From Siphonodentalium dalli (taxonomy: Eukaryota > Mollusca > Scaphopoda > Gadilida > Siphonodentaliidae), in NCBI GenBank assembly GCA_032622095.1, contig CP136067.1:134667990-134731989 (forward strand): a DNA stretch of 64,000 nucleotides. Reading direction: 5' to 3'. The notes under the pieces were generated by a model, which was given only the letters and a program-made list of their open reading frames with translations, did not search any database and had not been told where the DNA came from. Within the stretch, counting starts at the first letter, position 1. Each line of letters begins with the position of its first letter. Below, piece by piece: positions 22,012 to 33,699 of this stretch. A program made the position numbers and the translations under genes.

Positions 22012-24240
22012 CGGTAATGGTAAAATAAACGGCATATGTAGCGAACGAGGTCTGACCCAACTGGTCACTGATAAAACGCATTTTACTGAAAATTCCTCAT
22101 CCATTCTCGACTTGCTCATGACTAGCAACCCTGACCTTGTTGATTTCCCTTGTGTTCTTGGCAACATATTCGACAACACAATTAGGTATCACTGTCCGGT
22201 CGTTGCTCAGATAAAACTTTTGAAAAATAAATCGGCTACAACTCTCACTAGACGTATCTGGCTGACTCCCATGCGAAGTGAAAACAATGTGAAAACTTAT
22301 AATCTGGCTGACTTCGATACCATGAACGAAGACTTCTTGAGCTGGAACTATGATGATAATACACCATTTGAACTATCAGCTCATGCAGATAACTTGACTG
22401 CAAAAATTCAAAAGGTATGCAGTGAAAATATCCCCAATAAGATAGTACTGATCCGGAAAGATAGTCTCCAATGGCTTACGTGTAATGTACGGAAACTGAT
22501 GAGGCAACGAAATCGATTACATAAGATAGCTAAAAGAAAAAACACACCACAAACATGGGCAAACTTCAGATCTAAACGTAATGAAACTACATCGGCTATT
22601 TGAAAAAGCAAACGTGATTATGACACCAAGAATGAGAACACATTGAATAGCCCATCACATGACCAGTCTTCTTGGTGGAAAACCCTCCAGAAAATAGTAT
22701 TTGCTACCATTGATAGATCAATACCCCCCTTGAACACCAGCGGCGACTTCCTGATCTCACCAACTGAAAAAGCAAATGCTTTCAATTCGTATTTTTGTAA
22801 AATTTCATCAGTTGATGACATCGGGAAACGCCTACCAGTCCTTGAACCGGATAACTCTATATCCACATTAAGCGATATCAAAATCACAGCCCCTGACATT
22901 TACAAAGCGTTAAAAAGTCTTAACATATCTAAGTCAAGTGGGCCCGACGGAATAAGTCCGAGAGTTTTGAAAAGTTGTGCCTCCTCGCTCTGTGAACCTC
23001 CTGAATTCTATTTTAGAACATTTACCGAAAACAGTTACTACCCACACCAGTGAAAGCGTTCACATGTTACACATATATTTAAGAGTGGTGATCCCAGTCT
23101 TATATCAAATTACCGACCAATTTCTCTACTAAGCTGCGTCTCAAAGGCCTATGAAAAATGTATTTATAAATATCTATGGGAATTTCTTGATGAAAACAAA
23201 CTCCTATCATTTTACCAAGCTGGTTTCATGCGCAACGATTCAACAGTTTTTCAACTTACCTAAATATATGACAATATATGTCGATCAGTAGACGACGGAA
23301 AAGAGGTCCGGTGTATATTCTGTGACACAAGTAAAGCATTCGATAAAGTCTGGCACCGTGTCCTCTTGAACAAACTGACAAAAATTGGTATAAGAGGAAA
23401 CGTGTATAACTTGATGAAATCGTATCTAGAATGTAGACAACAACAGGTTGTCATAGACGGCACACGTTCGGAACTACAAGATGTAACAGCGGGTGTGCCG
23501 CAGGTCTTAGTATTAGGCCCACTTCTGTTTTTAATTTATATTAATGATATCACCGAAAATATACGGTGCAACATTCGTCTATTTGCTGATGACACTTCTC
23601 TATTTCATACTATCGAAGACCCCACCATGGCCGCAAAACTAATCAACGATGATCTCGAAACTCTCATGTGTTGGGCATCAGAATGGCTTGTAAAATTCAA
23701 TCCCCTGAAAACGGAATCTCTAAAATCTCCAGGAAAGAAACACCAGTATATCATCCACATTTGACCATGGGAACCGCGACAATTGTTGAGGTTGACAGCC
23801 ATAAACATCTGGGACTTACTTTCGACAACATGGGCTCATTGGGTATCCACATCATATCTATGCTTGACAAAGCATGGAGTCGAGTAAATATAGTATGTAA
23901 ACACAGATACAGGCTAAGCAGAGTACCGCTTGAAAAATACATTATACATTTATCCGACCAATACTGGAATATGCCTCCCCTGTTTGTGATAACTGCCCTG
24001 ATTATCTTAGTGATGACATTGAAAAGGTTCAGTATGAAATGGCCCGAATAGTAACAGGTGCAACCATTAGTACGGGTAACGCGCTTCTTTTATCAGAAAC
24101 TGGCTGGGAACTCCTCTCCTCACGTCGTAGAAAACACAAACTCTGCCAATTTGTTTAAATGATACGCGGAACTGCCCCATCAATCTTAAGAAACTATGTA
24201 CGACCAATCCAGGCAAATAATTCCAGGTATAACTTCAGAT
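22012..24240 (+). pseudogene. Non-LTR retrotransposon ORF2, 5'-truncated, RT domain (first part)
   Basis: The reading begins in the linker after the endonuclease (GLTQLVTDKTHFTENSSSIL then DLLMTSNPDL) and continues into the reverse transcriptase. Visible RT motifs: SKSSGPDGISPRVLK near 22932, NYRPISLLSCV near 23105, AGVPQVLVLGPLLF near 23491 (family norm GVPQGSVLGPLLF, so one substitution), and the catalytic LFADDTSLF near 23580. The thumb region HKHLGLTFD follows near 23800. The frame changes several times and has internal stops, so it is dead. The sequence is interrupted at 24240 by a hAT element and resumes at 25889. Motif style suggests the CR1/L2/Jockey side of LINEs; the clade is not certain. 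No target duplication for the LINE itself was resolved. Confidence 0.9.
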
Positions 24241-24650
24241 TAGGGCTTCACGGTATTCCCCTTCACAATATCGACTACGATATTTGATGAAATACCGCGG
24301 TATGACTAAATACCGTCAAGAATAATTTCCAAACATTTTGCTAGTCAAAGATCCGTTGGAACATGTAGTACGCAATTCAATATTTGAGTATATTTACATA
24401 CTAAGTGTGATCATCACTAAATCCAGCATTCCGATTGGTCGGCGCCCACGTGGCTAGTTGCAATTATTTCTCGGTGAATGCGCAACAGCTAATAACTGCA
24501 GCCTCATAACAAATTCGACACGTCATTGGGTTTGGAAAGACGAACGCGTAATGTTTTGGGCGTAAATGGACTCGCGCAGGATTGACTTAATAAATCATCG
24601 GGTTTCAATATAAAGAGAAATTGTTCCTGTTAACTTTTGCCAAGGGTGCT

Positions 24651-25078
24651 ATGGGATATTTTGGGCTGGTTTTGTCGCGATACAATTTTCGATTTAAATA
24701 CATTTACAAAAGTGACTTTTTCGCTAAATGTATATAAATATAAGGATTAACTGTCATGTGGACTGTTTTTATGGAGATGTAACCGTGAGGTAAGTGGTCA
24801 TAACTTGTGCAAAACCAGAAAACACTATGGGATAATTTGGGCTGGTTTTGTCAAGATACACTTTTCGATTTAAATACATTTTCAAAAGTGGCTTTTTCGC
24901 TAAATGTATATAAATATAAGGATTAACTGTCGTGTGGACTGTTTTTATGGAGATGTAACCGTGAGGTAAGTGGTCATAACTTGTGTAAAACCCGAAGGAT
25001 TTTACATACAAGTTATGACCACTTACCTCACGGTTACATCTCCATAAAAACAGTCCACATGACAGTTAATCCTTATAT
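24651..25078. repeat. 176-bp direct repeat plus inverted partial copy inside the hAT element
   Basis: Copies at 24651-24826 and 24827-25002 share TTTGGGCTGGTTTTGTC, AAGGATTAACTGTC and GGAGATGTAACCGTGAGG. A reverse-complement copy of the last 70 bp or so lies at 25007-25078. Subterminal duplication of this kind is common in non-autonomous DNA elements. Confidence 0.8.
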
Positions 25079-25298
25079 GAATGTAGAGTCACACCGACAC
25101 ACGCAAATAGGACAACGAAATGTGATCATAACAATGTGTGTGGTCCTAATGACGTACGTCGCTTAAACAATAGAAACCATTTAATTCACAATTTTTATTT
25201 CACAACAAAGTATATACAACGCTCTAAAATAACGACGACACTGAACTGACATGTTTATCCGAACAAAGTTCACCACTACAGTAAGTAGTCCAATGAGT

Positions 25299-25409
25299 CT
25301 ACATTTTTGCTGCGAGAAACGACAAAATATTAACATTATCTGGCTTCTGACAAGAACGCTTCGGTGCAACTATCTGTCCCGACTTACCGAATAAGCGCTC
25401 AGAAGGCAC
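25299..25409 (-). pseudogene. hAT transposase C-terminal dimerisation fragment
   Basis: On the - strand the last 36 residues before the stop begin VPSERLFGKSGQIV and continue KPDNVNILSFL. This is the conserved end of the hAT dimerisation domain (family pattern xPSERxFSxAGxIV...RNRLxPxNVxxLxFL). The upstream part of the frame has only weak similarity to the family and no catalytic region was found. It lies within the hAT element at 24241-25880, which fits an element whose transposase was read on the - strand. Confidence 0.75.
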
Positions 25410-25888
25410 AATTGTGACACATTTATATACAGAGATATATATGTTCGCGCGAATTCGGACAACGTTGTATAGTTTGCATTTCGTAATTTTATGGATGGGG
25501 ATCATGATCTAATGATTGCTTCATGTGCACTACTTTGAGCTGCATATGAGACGACTATAAACACAAACCCATTAACATACGTGTTGACAGTCCCTTTGAT
25601 ATGAATGTTTTTAACACTTTCTTCAGTTTTGCTCTTGGCGTCTTGTCTGGCTGGTTATCTCCTCGTATCGCTGATTCTCGTTTCGTCTCGCTGGTTCTCT
25701 TTCATTACTTACAAGCACGCGTTATTGCCTCGGAATATATTAAATTTGTTGACGTTTGCTGTCGTAAAATACTAAATACGATATACGATATACCGACTCT
25801 TCCAGTAATCCTATACCGACTACACGGTATTAAAAATAAAACCGCGGTATGACTAAATACCGAAAAACCGTGAAGCCCTACTTCAGAT

Positions 25889-26253
25889 TTGAACATATAA
25901 GACTACCCTTGAATATTAACTACGACTATTACATGGATTCGTTCTTACCAGCGGCAACTACTGAATGGAACAAACTGCCGGAATCTACAAAGGGCAGCAG
26001 TACAATCGAAGAATTCAAAAAGGAACTCAGCCGTGACAATATGCGTCCACCAGCCCATTTTTATCATAGTAAATGCCGTAAATCTCATATCCTTCATACC
26101 CGGTTAAGACTGAATTGTAGCCACCTGAGTGGTGACCTGACAGATAATCATGTAAAAAAATTCCCCTTCTGTTTATGTGGGGACATGCACCTTGTCAACT
26201 GAGTCACATGGATCCAGTTCGTTTCACTTCCGTGATGCAGTACGAAATTGTTG
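25889..26253 (+). pseudogene. Non-LTR retrotransposon ORF2, C-terminal part
   Basis: Continuation of the LINE interrupted at 24240. The frame reads FFP-like SFLPAATTEWNKLPESTK, then LHTRLRLNCSHLSGDL and a cysteine pair in FCLCGDMH. WNxLP and HxRLRxxCSxLxxDL followed by CxCG are typical of the C terminus of LINE ORF2 in CR1-like groups. It decays after about 26205 and is cut at 26253 by the target site of the next element. Sequence from about 27100 onward may be the residual 3' end of the same LINE. Confidence 0.85.
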
Positions 26254-26261
26254 TATACAGG

Positions 26262-27091
26262 GGGAGAACATAAAACGCTGAATCAGCAGCTGATCAACAG
26301 GTTATCACCTAAAATGCTGATCAGCAGATTTCCCGAGTTCAGTTTAACTCAAATAATGACGATAGCCAGTTGTAGGTTGTGTAAATGAGACGTAATATAA
26401 GTGTTATATGCCAAGTTCAGCAGAATCTCCAAAACTCAGTTTAACCGATTTTTAACGAATATACATGTATATATATAGACTTGGAGATTCTGCTGAACTT
26501 CTCCAGATAAACTGATTAACGGGCTTTTGAACTACTGCACTGGTGTGTAGGTCGGTCAAATCTTGTTTTCTTCCTGTATTTCCTGATGGACCATCGATAA
26601 AAAGTCATTTACACAACATATACCCGACTATCCTCGTTAAAATCGATTAAACTGCGTTCGGGGAATCAGCTGATCTCCTTGACATGAACTGCTGAACGGG
26701 ATTGTTAACTGCTGAACTGGGGTGGACGTCGGCCAAATGGTTTTTCTATTCATGTACCTGGTTATGGTCCATTAGTTATACAAGTCATTTGCACAACCTA
26801 AGCACTGGTAACTTCGTTACAAATGAGTTAAACTGCGTTCGCGATAATCTGCTGAACTGCAGCCACCATATTGATGAACGGGTTTTGAACTGCTGAACGG
26901 GCATGGCGGGCGGTCAAAATGTGTCCCCTTCCTGGATTGGCATATAACACTTGTATTACGTGACATTTACACAACCTACAAGCTGATATCGTCGTTATAT
27001 TTGAGTTAATCTGAAATTGGTAAATCTGCTGATGAGCATTTAGGTGATAACCTGCTGATCAGCTGCTGATTCAACGTTGTAGGTACTCCCA
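26262..27091. mobile_element. Non-autonomous DNA element with 90-bp inverted termini and 8-bp target duplication
   Basis: The left GGGAGAACATAAAACGCTGA and the reverse complement of the right end (GGGAGTACCTACAACGTTGA) align, and pairing continues through ATCAGCAGCTGATCA and GGTTATCACCTAAA. TATACAGG occurs just outside each end (26254-26261, 27092-27099). The interior has three units of roughly 190 bp with GAACTGCTGAACGGG and CATTTACACAACCTA. No coding sequence. An 8-bp duplication suggests a hAT-like superfamily, but the GGGAG terminus is not typical. Confidence 0.7.
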
Positions 27092-27293
27092 TATACAGGT
27101 ACAGTGAAGTGTAGAGACCCATATATGTGTCGCAGTGTTCTCGTTACGCATCACTCCGCCTACAAATTACACAATAGCCAAGCAATTCACAGTGTTCTTG
27201 TCGTATGCTGCTGTATATTGCAACACGACACCATGATATATCAACCATAGCATGGGGCAGCGCGCAACCTATTCAAATATACTGTGTATAGCA

Positions 27294-27304
27294 TATATAA
27301 ATAG
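27294..27304 (+). promoter_or_regulatory. Possible TATA box upstream of the oxygenase gene
   Basis: TATATAAATAG lies about 215 bp upstream of the ATG at 27518. AT-rich words are frequent in this window, so this is weak. Confidence 0.25.
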
Positions 27305-27517
27305 TGTTTATATATGTACATGCCAGCGATGAAGATTTATACCTCAACATTAACGACCGGATTTCGTAACATGTCATATTGAGATTAAAGTCTGTGGCAT
27401 TGATGCTTGTGTCATATACATGAACGATTTTACTATCTGTTTGCTTTTCGCATGTGCATGTGCTCAGGATCTCATTTCGATAACCCTCTAGTTCTGACTT
27501 CTTGAAGCTTGCAAATC

Positions 27518-27673
27518 ATGTCCATTCCACTGGTAGATTTCTCCAGTTATAGCGTGGATCAATCTGATGACGTATCGAGCGAACTACTGAAGCCCCTTGC
27601 TTCGGATATTTTCAATGCTTTAACGACAACAGGATTTTGTTATATCAAGAACCATGGTATCAAGCAACCACTG
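27518..27673 (+). CDS. 2-oxoglutarate/Fe(II)-dependent oxygenase, isopenicillin-N-synthase-like, exon 1
   Basis: The exon encodes 52 residues from an ATG at 27518: MSIPLVDFSSYS, then LLKPLASDIFNALTTTGFCY and IKNHGI, ending at a canonical donor (CTG|GTAAGT). IPxVDFS followed by a helix and TGFxxIxNHGI is the signature start of the DIOX_N domain in isopenicillin N synthase, ACC oxidase and related animal proteins. These are cytosolic enzymes that use Fe(II), usually 2-oxoglutarate, and O2; the substrate of this one cannot be told. An in-frame upstream TTG is not needed as a start. The intron is phase 0 and exon 2 lies about 29.7 kb downstream. The exon frame is intact. Confidence 0.85.
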
Positions 27674-27726
27674 GTAAGTTCACCTGACATACTATTTTTC
27701 CGAGTCACAAAAGCAAAACATAGATG

Positions 27727-28677
27727 ATACATACGGCTTTTGACTGAATACGAGAATTATCATGAGTTGGTACAAGTAAATATCGATTTTCCGCGAGAGG
27801 TTTGCCGCGAGTGGAATATCGATATTTGCATATACCCACGAATGAGAAAATTATCGTCTTCTGTCAAAGCCGTAAGTAACTTTTTATTATATCCCTTTTC
27901 ATCATAATTTTCTCTCTCAGGCTCTTGTTTTGCTAATGTCCATTGTGCGTGTGTGTGATAAACTTATCACACGCTTTAAGCCATAGTTATTACAAAAGGT
28001 TGTTGTCGTGGGCATTGGCCAACTTAGCTAATCATATGCTCACGGACGAGAAGAGTGAAGTTTTACCAGTCGCAAAGATTTAGTATAACGCATGCAGTAA
28101 GAGGTATACACACAGCCCACAAAACACTGCACGGCGTCCATTGCAACAGTTAGCTAAATTTTCTCCAAAACTTTCACAATATGGGCCGAACACGCACTAG
28201 CGTGACCATTATGGCATTGGTGGAGTAAACCATAAACACGACCACGACCACACTTCGTATTCGAAAGAGATACTTAAAGTTGGACTTAACATTCTTCATA
28301 AGTAATGTTTGACTTGTTGTCAAAACTTATGCTGTGATTTAACAGTGCTATATTCACCCGGTGAAGACGACTGAACTTATTTTCTAAATTTTCTGTGTCA
28401 CCGTTTTCTAAATGGATATTAGATAATTCTACTTTATAATCATGTGGTCCGTTCTAAATATCTAGTTTGTCATTTTGTGCAAATGATGGCTTTTCCCCAT
28501 GAAACCTGGCACACAGCTATCGGTTTTCTCCAGGAAACATGGCACTGCGCGAGTTAAGTTTAAACTGAGCGCATATTCAATATTAACCAAATTGACAATG
28601 TTACAGCTACTTTTCAGATAACCCTTTCATGACGCGAGCTGCGCTAGTGCAGCATTAAAGACCATGTGCCAGTGCGT
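27727..28677. other. Intronic sequence without recognised features
   Basis: No coding motif or complete repeat. 28618-28673 is an inverted match to 14284-14337, showing a dispersed repeat end. Confidence 0.4.
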
Positions 28678-28726
28678 TCTCTTATATATGCGAGTCTCCC
28701 ATATGGAGCCTCGCATATATAAGAGA
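28678..28726. repeat. Perfect-looking hairpin
   Basis: TCTCTTATATATGCGAG on the left pairs with CTCGCATATATAAGAGA on the right across a short CATAT centre. A related second sequence (TTCTCTTATATAC...GCGAGGCTCC) follows at 28771-28805. Confidence 0.75.
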
Positions 28727-29494
28727 CTGTACTGACTTACAAGGTCAATGTAAATATTGTTATGCCAATGTATTCTCTTATATACTTATATATGCGAGGC
28801 TCCATTTGGGAGTATACATTGCCACATGGGTTTCGCAAAATTTCAGGAAGATCCAGTCATGGAAGGGTTATCCTCTTCCAGTTGTGCTATTCTTTCAAGG
28901 CGTTTAGACAATGATTTTCGGATAGTTGATATAACGCAGAAAATATTAAATTAGCTAGCGCTATATGTTGTAATTAACATGGTGGCAGTTTTATCCAACG
29001 TCACTATATATACGCTCTTTAAAATTGGATTTTCCGTAAGTCAAACAAAAGATCGCACCTCACAAGTATACTCACGTCGGTCCGGCCGTCCGTCTGTCTG
29101 TCCGAATTTTTCTCCCAGACTGCTGGTCCGATTTCAACCAAATTGGGTGGGGTGACTCGTGGGACACTGGTGGAGGTTATAACACCGTTAGTTTATCAAA
29201 ATTTTGAATTAAACAATTAAAAAAAATTTTTTTTTAAACAAACAAACAAATACGCTCTCTATGGGCCTATTTCAGCACCAGATGTATGCTCTTTATATAT
29301 GTTTTCACAGTGGCCCGCGCCATCAAAAACATATTAACGGGTATAAGTCCACTATGGGATTATATCATAACCAAATAAGTCCAATATGAACCAATGTCAA
29401 TATTTAGTTCCAAATATGAACCAAATATGAACCAAATATAAGCCAGATGATATATTGAAGTAGCATACCAATATTATCAACAAATATATATATA

Positions 29495-30176
29495 CTAGAA
29501 GGTGACCCGACTTCGTCCGGGCTTGGACCTTGAATTGACCATTTTGAAGGTCACGGTCAGGTGGGTTAACGATTTGACCCGTCCAAAACACTGCCCGGAC
29601 AAAAGTACCCGACAAAAGTACCCGTCGAAATCCATCCGGTTTTACCCGATTTGACCTTGAATTGATCATTTTGAAGGTCAAGGTCAGGTCGGGGTCACGA
29701 CTCGACCCGTCCAAAACACTCAGTGGACAAAAGTAACCCCACGAATCAAATTTCGTCGACATCCCATCAAAATATGAGACTCCCGATACGAAAGTACCCC
29801 CACATACCAACTTTCATCGAAACCCCGTGATATTCGGGCGTTTGACCTTGAAATGACCCGATTTCAAGGTCAAGGTCACGTCGCACGGGGAAATTAATAG
29901 GTGTATGCCACTCCCCGGCCAAATGCACCACCACATACCAAGTTTCATCGAAATCCCGTGATATTCGGGCGTTTGACCTTGACATTACCCGATTTCAAAG
30001 TCAAGGTCACGTCGCACGGGCAAATTAATATGCCTATGCCACTTCCTGGCCGAAAATACCACCACATACCAAGTTTCATCGAAATCGGATCGGCCGTTTT
30101 CGAGTTCATCGCGAACACACACACAGAGACACAGACACACAGACAGACAGACAGATCTTCCAAAATATATAATAGA
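29495..30176 (-). mobile_element. Helitron-like element, family A, copy 1
   Basis: Read on the - strand it starts TCTATTATATATTTTGGAAG, passes a (GTCT)n/(GTGT)n tract and ends with CCCGGACGAAGTCGGG, seven bases, then CTAG followed by T. The TC start, a GC-rich hairpin just before CTAG and an A/T insertion point are Helitron marks; insertion was into a TATATA tract. The body contains several 120-bp units with CAAGTTTCATCGAAATCCCG and TTTGACCTTGAAATGACCCG. Frames of 110-155 residues across the copies follow the period and are not genes. Confidence 0.65.
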
Positions 30177-30200
30177 TATATATATATATATATATATATA

Positions 30201-30795
30201 CTAGAAGGTGACCCGACTTCGTCCGGGCTTTGACCTTGAATTGTCCATTTTGAAGGTCAAGGTCAAGTGGGGTAACGATTTGACCAGTCCAAAACACTGC
30301 CCGGAAAAAAGTACCCGACAAACGTGCCCGTCGAAATCCATCCGGTTTTACTCGATTTGACCTCGAATTGATCAGTTTGAAGGTCAAGGTGAGGTCGGGG
30401 TCACGATATGACCCGTCCAAAACACACAGTGGACAACAGTCACCCCATGTATCAAATTTCGTCGAAATCCCATAAAAATTGGCGATTTGACCTTGAATTG
30501 ACCCGATTTCAAGGTCACGTCGCACGGGCAAATGAATAAGCTTATGAGACTCCACATACGAAGGTACCCCCACAAACCAAGTTTCATCGAAATCCCGTGA
30601 TATTCGGGCGTTTGACCTTGAAATGACCCGATTTCAAAGTCAAGGTGACGTCGCACGGAGAAATTAATATGCCTATGTTCGTCCCCGGCCGAAAATACCC
30701 CCACATACCAAGTTTCATCGAAATCGGGTCGGCCGTTTTCGAGTTCATCGCGAACACACAGACAGACACACATATCTTCCAAAATATATAATAGA
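30201..30795 (-). mobile_element. Helitron-like element, family A, copy 2
   Basis: Same ends as copy 1: the + strand begins CTAGAAGGTGACCCGACTTC at 30201 and finishes at CTTCCAAAATATATAATAGA. It is 595 bp and shorter by loss of internal units. It is separated from copy 1 by a TA tract. Confidence 0.65.
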
Positions 30796-30803
30796 TATAT
30801 ATA

Positions 30804-31580
30804 CTAGAAGGTGATCCGACTTAGTCCGGGCTTTGACCTTGAATTGTCCATTTTGAAGGTCAAGGTCAAGTGGGGTCACGATTTGACCAGTCCAAAACAC
30901 TGCCCGGACAAAAGATCCCGACAAACGTGCCCGTCGAAATCCATCCGGTTTTACCCGATTTTACCTTGAATTGATCAATTTGAAGGTCAAGGTCAGGTCG
31001 GGGTCACGACTCGACCAGTCCAAAACACTCAGTGGATAAAAATAACCCCACGTATCAAATTTCGTCCAAATCCCATCAAAATTGGCGATTTGACCTTGAA
31101 TTGACCCGATTTCAAGGTCAATGTCACGTCGCACGGGCAATTTAATAGGTTTATGCCACTCCCCGGTCGAAGGTACCCCCCACATACCAAGTTTCATCGA
31201 AATCCCGTGATATTCGGGCGTTTGACATTGAAATGCCCCGATTTCAAGGTCAAGGTCACGTCGCACGGGCAAATTAATAGGCCTATGTCACTCCCCTGTC
31301 GAAAATACCCCCACATACCAAGTTTCATCGAAATCCCGTGATATTCGGGCGTTTGACCTTGAAATTACCAGATTTCAAGGTCAAGGTCACGTCGCACGGG
31401 CAAATTAATAGGCCTATGTCACTCCCCGGCCGAAAATTCCCCCACATACCAAGTTTTATCGAAATCGGCTCGGCCGTTTTCGAGTTCATCGATTACATAC
31501 ACACACACACCCTAACACACACTCACACACCCTCCCTCACACACACACACACCCGCACACACACACACACACCCACAGTC
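30804..31580 (-). mobile_element. Helitron-like element, family A, copy 3 (5' end lost)
   Basis: Begins CTAGAAGGTGATCCGACTTA at 30804. It has an extra 120-bp unit relative to copy 2 and ends in a long CACA tract (31500-31580) without the TCTATTATAT start, so the 5' end has been lost or replaced by the microsatellite. Confidence 0.6.
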
Positions 31581-31837
31581 TAACGCCGTGTGTCAATTGG
31601 GGTCTTTTGCGTCAAACCTACAACCGGGTTCTACCCTTTCCGCTGTACCTACCACCTAGAAAATTCGGAAGTAGACACCGAAGGACAACTGAAGCGTTTT
31701 CAGGCAAAAATAAAACCAGTAAGTCAGTCATTTAACTTTGTGTTTTTATAATCATAACTGGGTTCAGGTGTGACACATGTGTATGACAAATGGGAAAGTC
31801 ATATGTAAATAAATGGCATCGCGCTTATGTGCACCAC

Positions 31838-32545
31838 AGTTCAATTGCGCTTCAGTTCAGCACAAAGTCGCCGCACCGCAGTGTAATTGCGCTTGGGCGT
31901 GGTGCAATGTAGCCGAACCACAGTGCAATTGCGCTTGAGCGTGGTGCAATTTAGCCGAACACAGTGCAATTGCGCTTGAGTACAGCGCAATTTCGCCGCA
32001 CCGCAGTGCAATTGCGCTTCAGTGCAGCGCAATTTCACCGCACCACAGCGCAATTGCGCTTCAGTGCAGCGCACTGCAATGCAATTACGCTTGAGTGCAG
32101 CGGAATATCGCCGCAGCGCAGTGCAATTGCGCTTGAGTGCAGCGCAATTTCGCCGCACCACAGCGCAATTGCCCTTCAGTGCAGCGCGCCGCAGTGCAAT
32201 TGCGCTTGAGCGTGGTGCAATGTAGCCGAACCACAGTGCAATTGCGCTTGAATGCAGCGCAATTTCGCCGCACCGCAGCGCAATATCGCCACACCACACC
32301 GCAATTGCGCTTCAGTACAGCGCAATGTCGTCGCACCTCAGTGCAATTGCGCTTCAGTGCAATGCAGCGCAATCGTGACCACTGTGCAATTTTGTCCCTC
32401 AGCGCAATAGTCCAAGCGTGTGCATTTGACCGCCGAAACTACGCTGGTACTCGTTCGTTGGTTACAGTGATTTCGCTGGATCGCATGTGCACAGCACAAT
32501 TTTGCTTAATTTGACTTGAGCAAAGCGCGATTGCACTTGAGTGCA
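31838..32545. repeat. GCGCAATTGCGCTT satellite-like array
   Basis: More than twenty units of about 27-30 bp contain GTGCAATTGCGCTTGAGTGC or GCGCAATTTCGCCGCACC. The core GCAATTGC is self-complementary. The array produces alanine/cysteine/leucine-rich frames on both strands up to 152 residues, all artefacts of the period. Confidence 0.9.
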
Positions 32546-33690
32546 ATTGTTCGTAATTAGTTCAGTAGTCAAATGAGTCTGCGTGCATGGTATGTAGGCA
32601 TTGTGAATTATCATACATATAAATAATGATAACCGTTTTCGCAAAAGATATATAGGAAAATAACAAAACGCAAACGTGCCTACTTCACAATCAAATTAAC
32701 CCAGTTAAATAGCCCAGGGTGTGCCCTTTCCAACGATGCATAGCACGATAGCGTGCGTTATGCCGGTCTTTGGTTATGGCGTTTTGTAATAACGAGCCTG
32801 CCTTTTAGCTGCATTTAATTTCCCTCCAGACAAATTCCTCCATAACGAATATGCCCCTGTTAGGCTGACGCAGATTCAATAGATTCCCGTCTCGCAAAGA
32901 ATTGGCCGCGCAGAAATTTCAGCGGCATGTCATTTCGCTCGAGATGACTGATTGAACCAATCTACCCTAATAAGGCGACGAGCTTCCAGGTTTTGCATCG
33001 CGCGAACGCAATTGGCCGGCTGCTTGCTAATCTGATTCAACATAGGATCGCAGGGTTTTTATTGAAATGTTTTGTCACCGTTGGCGTCAGCGAGGTAATT
33101 CGATTATATGTCCATCTGAACATGGGTCGACATGGCGGGAGCAGTCAAGATCCGACCTCAACCAAATGTGTTGTCAAGTTGATGTGGGGGGTTTACATGA
33201 CCTTGACCTTGACCCTAAAATAACCTTGACCTTTGTTGAAAGACATCTCACTTAAGGGGCTATTTTGCTAGATATGTGTTGCGATGTACGCGCTTATGTC
33301 AATATCCAGAGGCCTCGTATAGCTGTCATTGATAAATATACCAGTATCAAGGAGGCTCCTACATACTTTAGTCTGTATCTGACGAACAGACACATGGCAC
33401 TACGATATAAACTTAAACTAGACCTCCATAGAGAATAACATAGGAGTTGAGTGAAATTGTGGGTAAAATCGCGATTTGGAGATGCGCATGTTAACGGAGC
33501 TGTTTATTGAATACAATGTGTTCTGTCCGTGTCATACATATACCCCACCCGGTGAACTATACAACGTACGCCGAAAGCTGCCATATTCCACATATGAAAG
33601 TTTTGTTTCTATTGGCACAATTAGGATCTCGGATACACAATAGTTGATAGGATCACACACCAAAAATGTTAAAAACCAGATGAGTTATCC
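32546..33690. other. Intronic sequence, mostly unannotated
   Basis: A short stretch near 33195-33240 (TGACCTTGACCTTGACC) resembles internal words of Helitron-like family A. No gene or complete element is supported. Confidence 0.4.
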
Positions 33691-33699
33691 AAACGGGCT

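Larger units (their letters stand above)
24241..25880 (-). mobile_element. hAT element inserted in the LINE, exact 8-bp target duplication
   Basis: The termini TAGGGCTTCACGGTATT (from 24241) and AAACCGTGAAGCCCTA (to 25880) are inverted repeats; CCGCGGTATGACTAAATACCG follows inside on both sides. The 8-mer CTTCAGAT lies on both flanks (24233-24240, 25881-25888). A C-terminal dimerisation fragment of a hAT transposase is present on the - strand. The interior also contains a 176-bp direct duplication and an inverted third copy. No complete transposase remains, so this copy is a degenerate or deleted derivative. Confidence 0.9.

Noticed and set aside
29397-31583. Frames of 100-155 residues on the - strand with repeated GSFQGQTPEYHGISMKLG-type peptides
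   Set aside because: They follow the 120-bp internal units of the Helitron-like copies, shift frame between units and lack any domain.
31841-32514. Long cysteine/alanine/leucine-rich frames on both strands
   Set aside because: Artefact of the GCGCAATTGCGC array.
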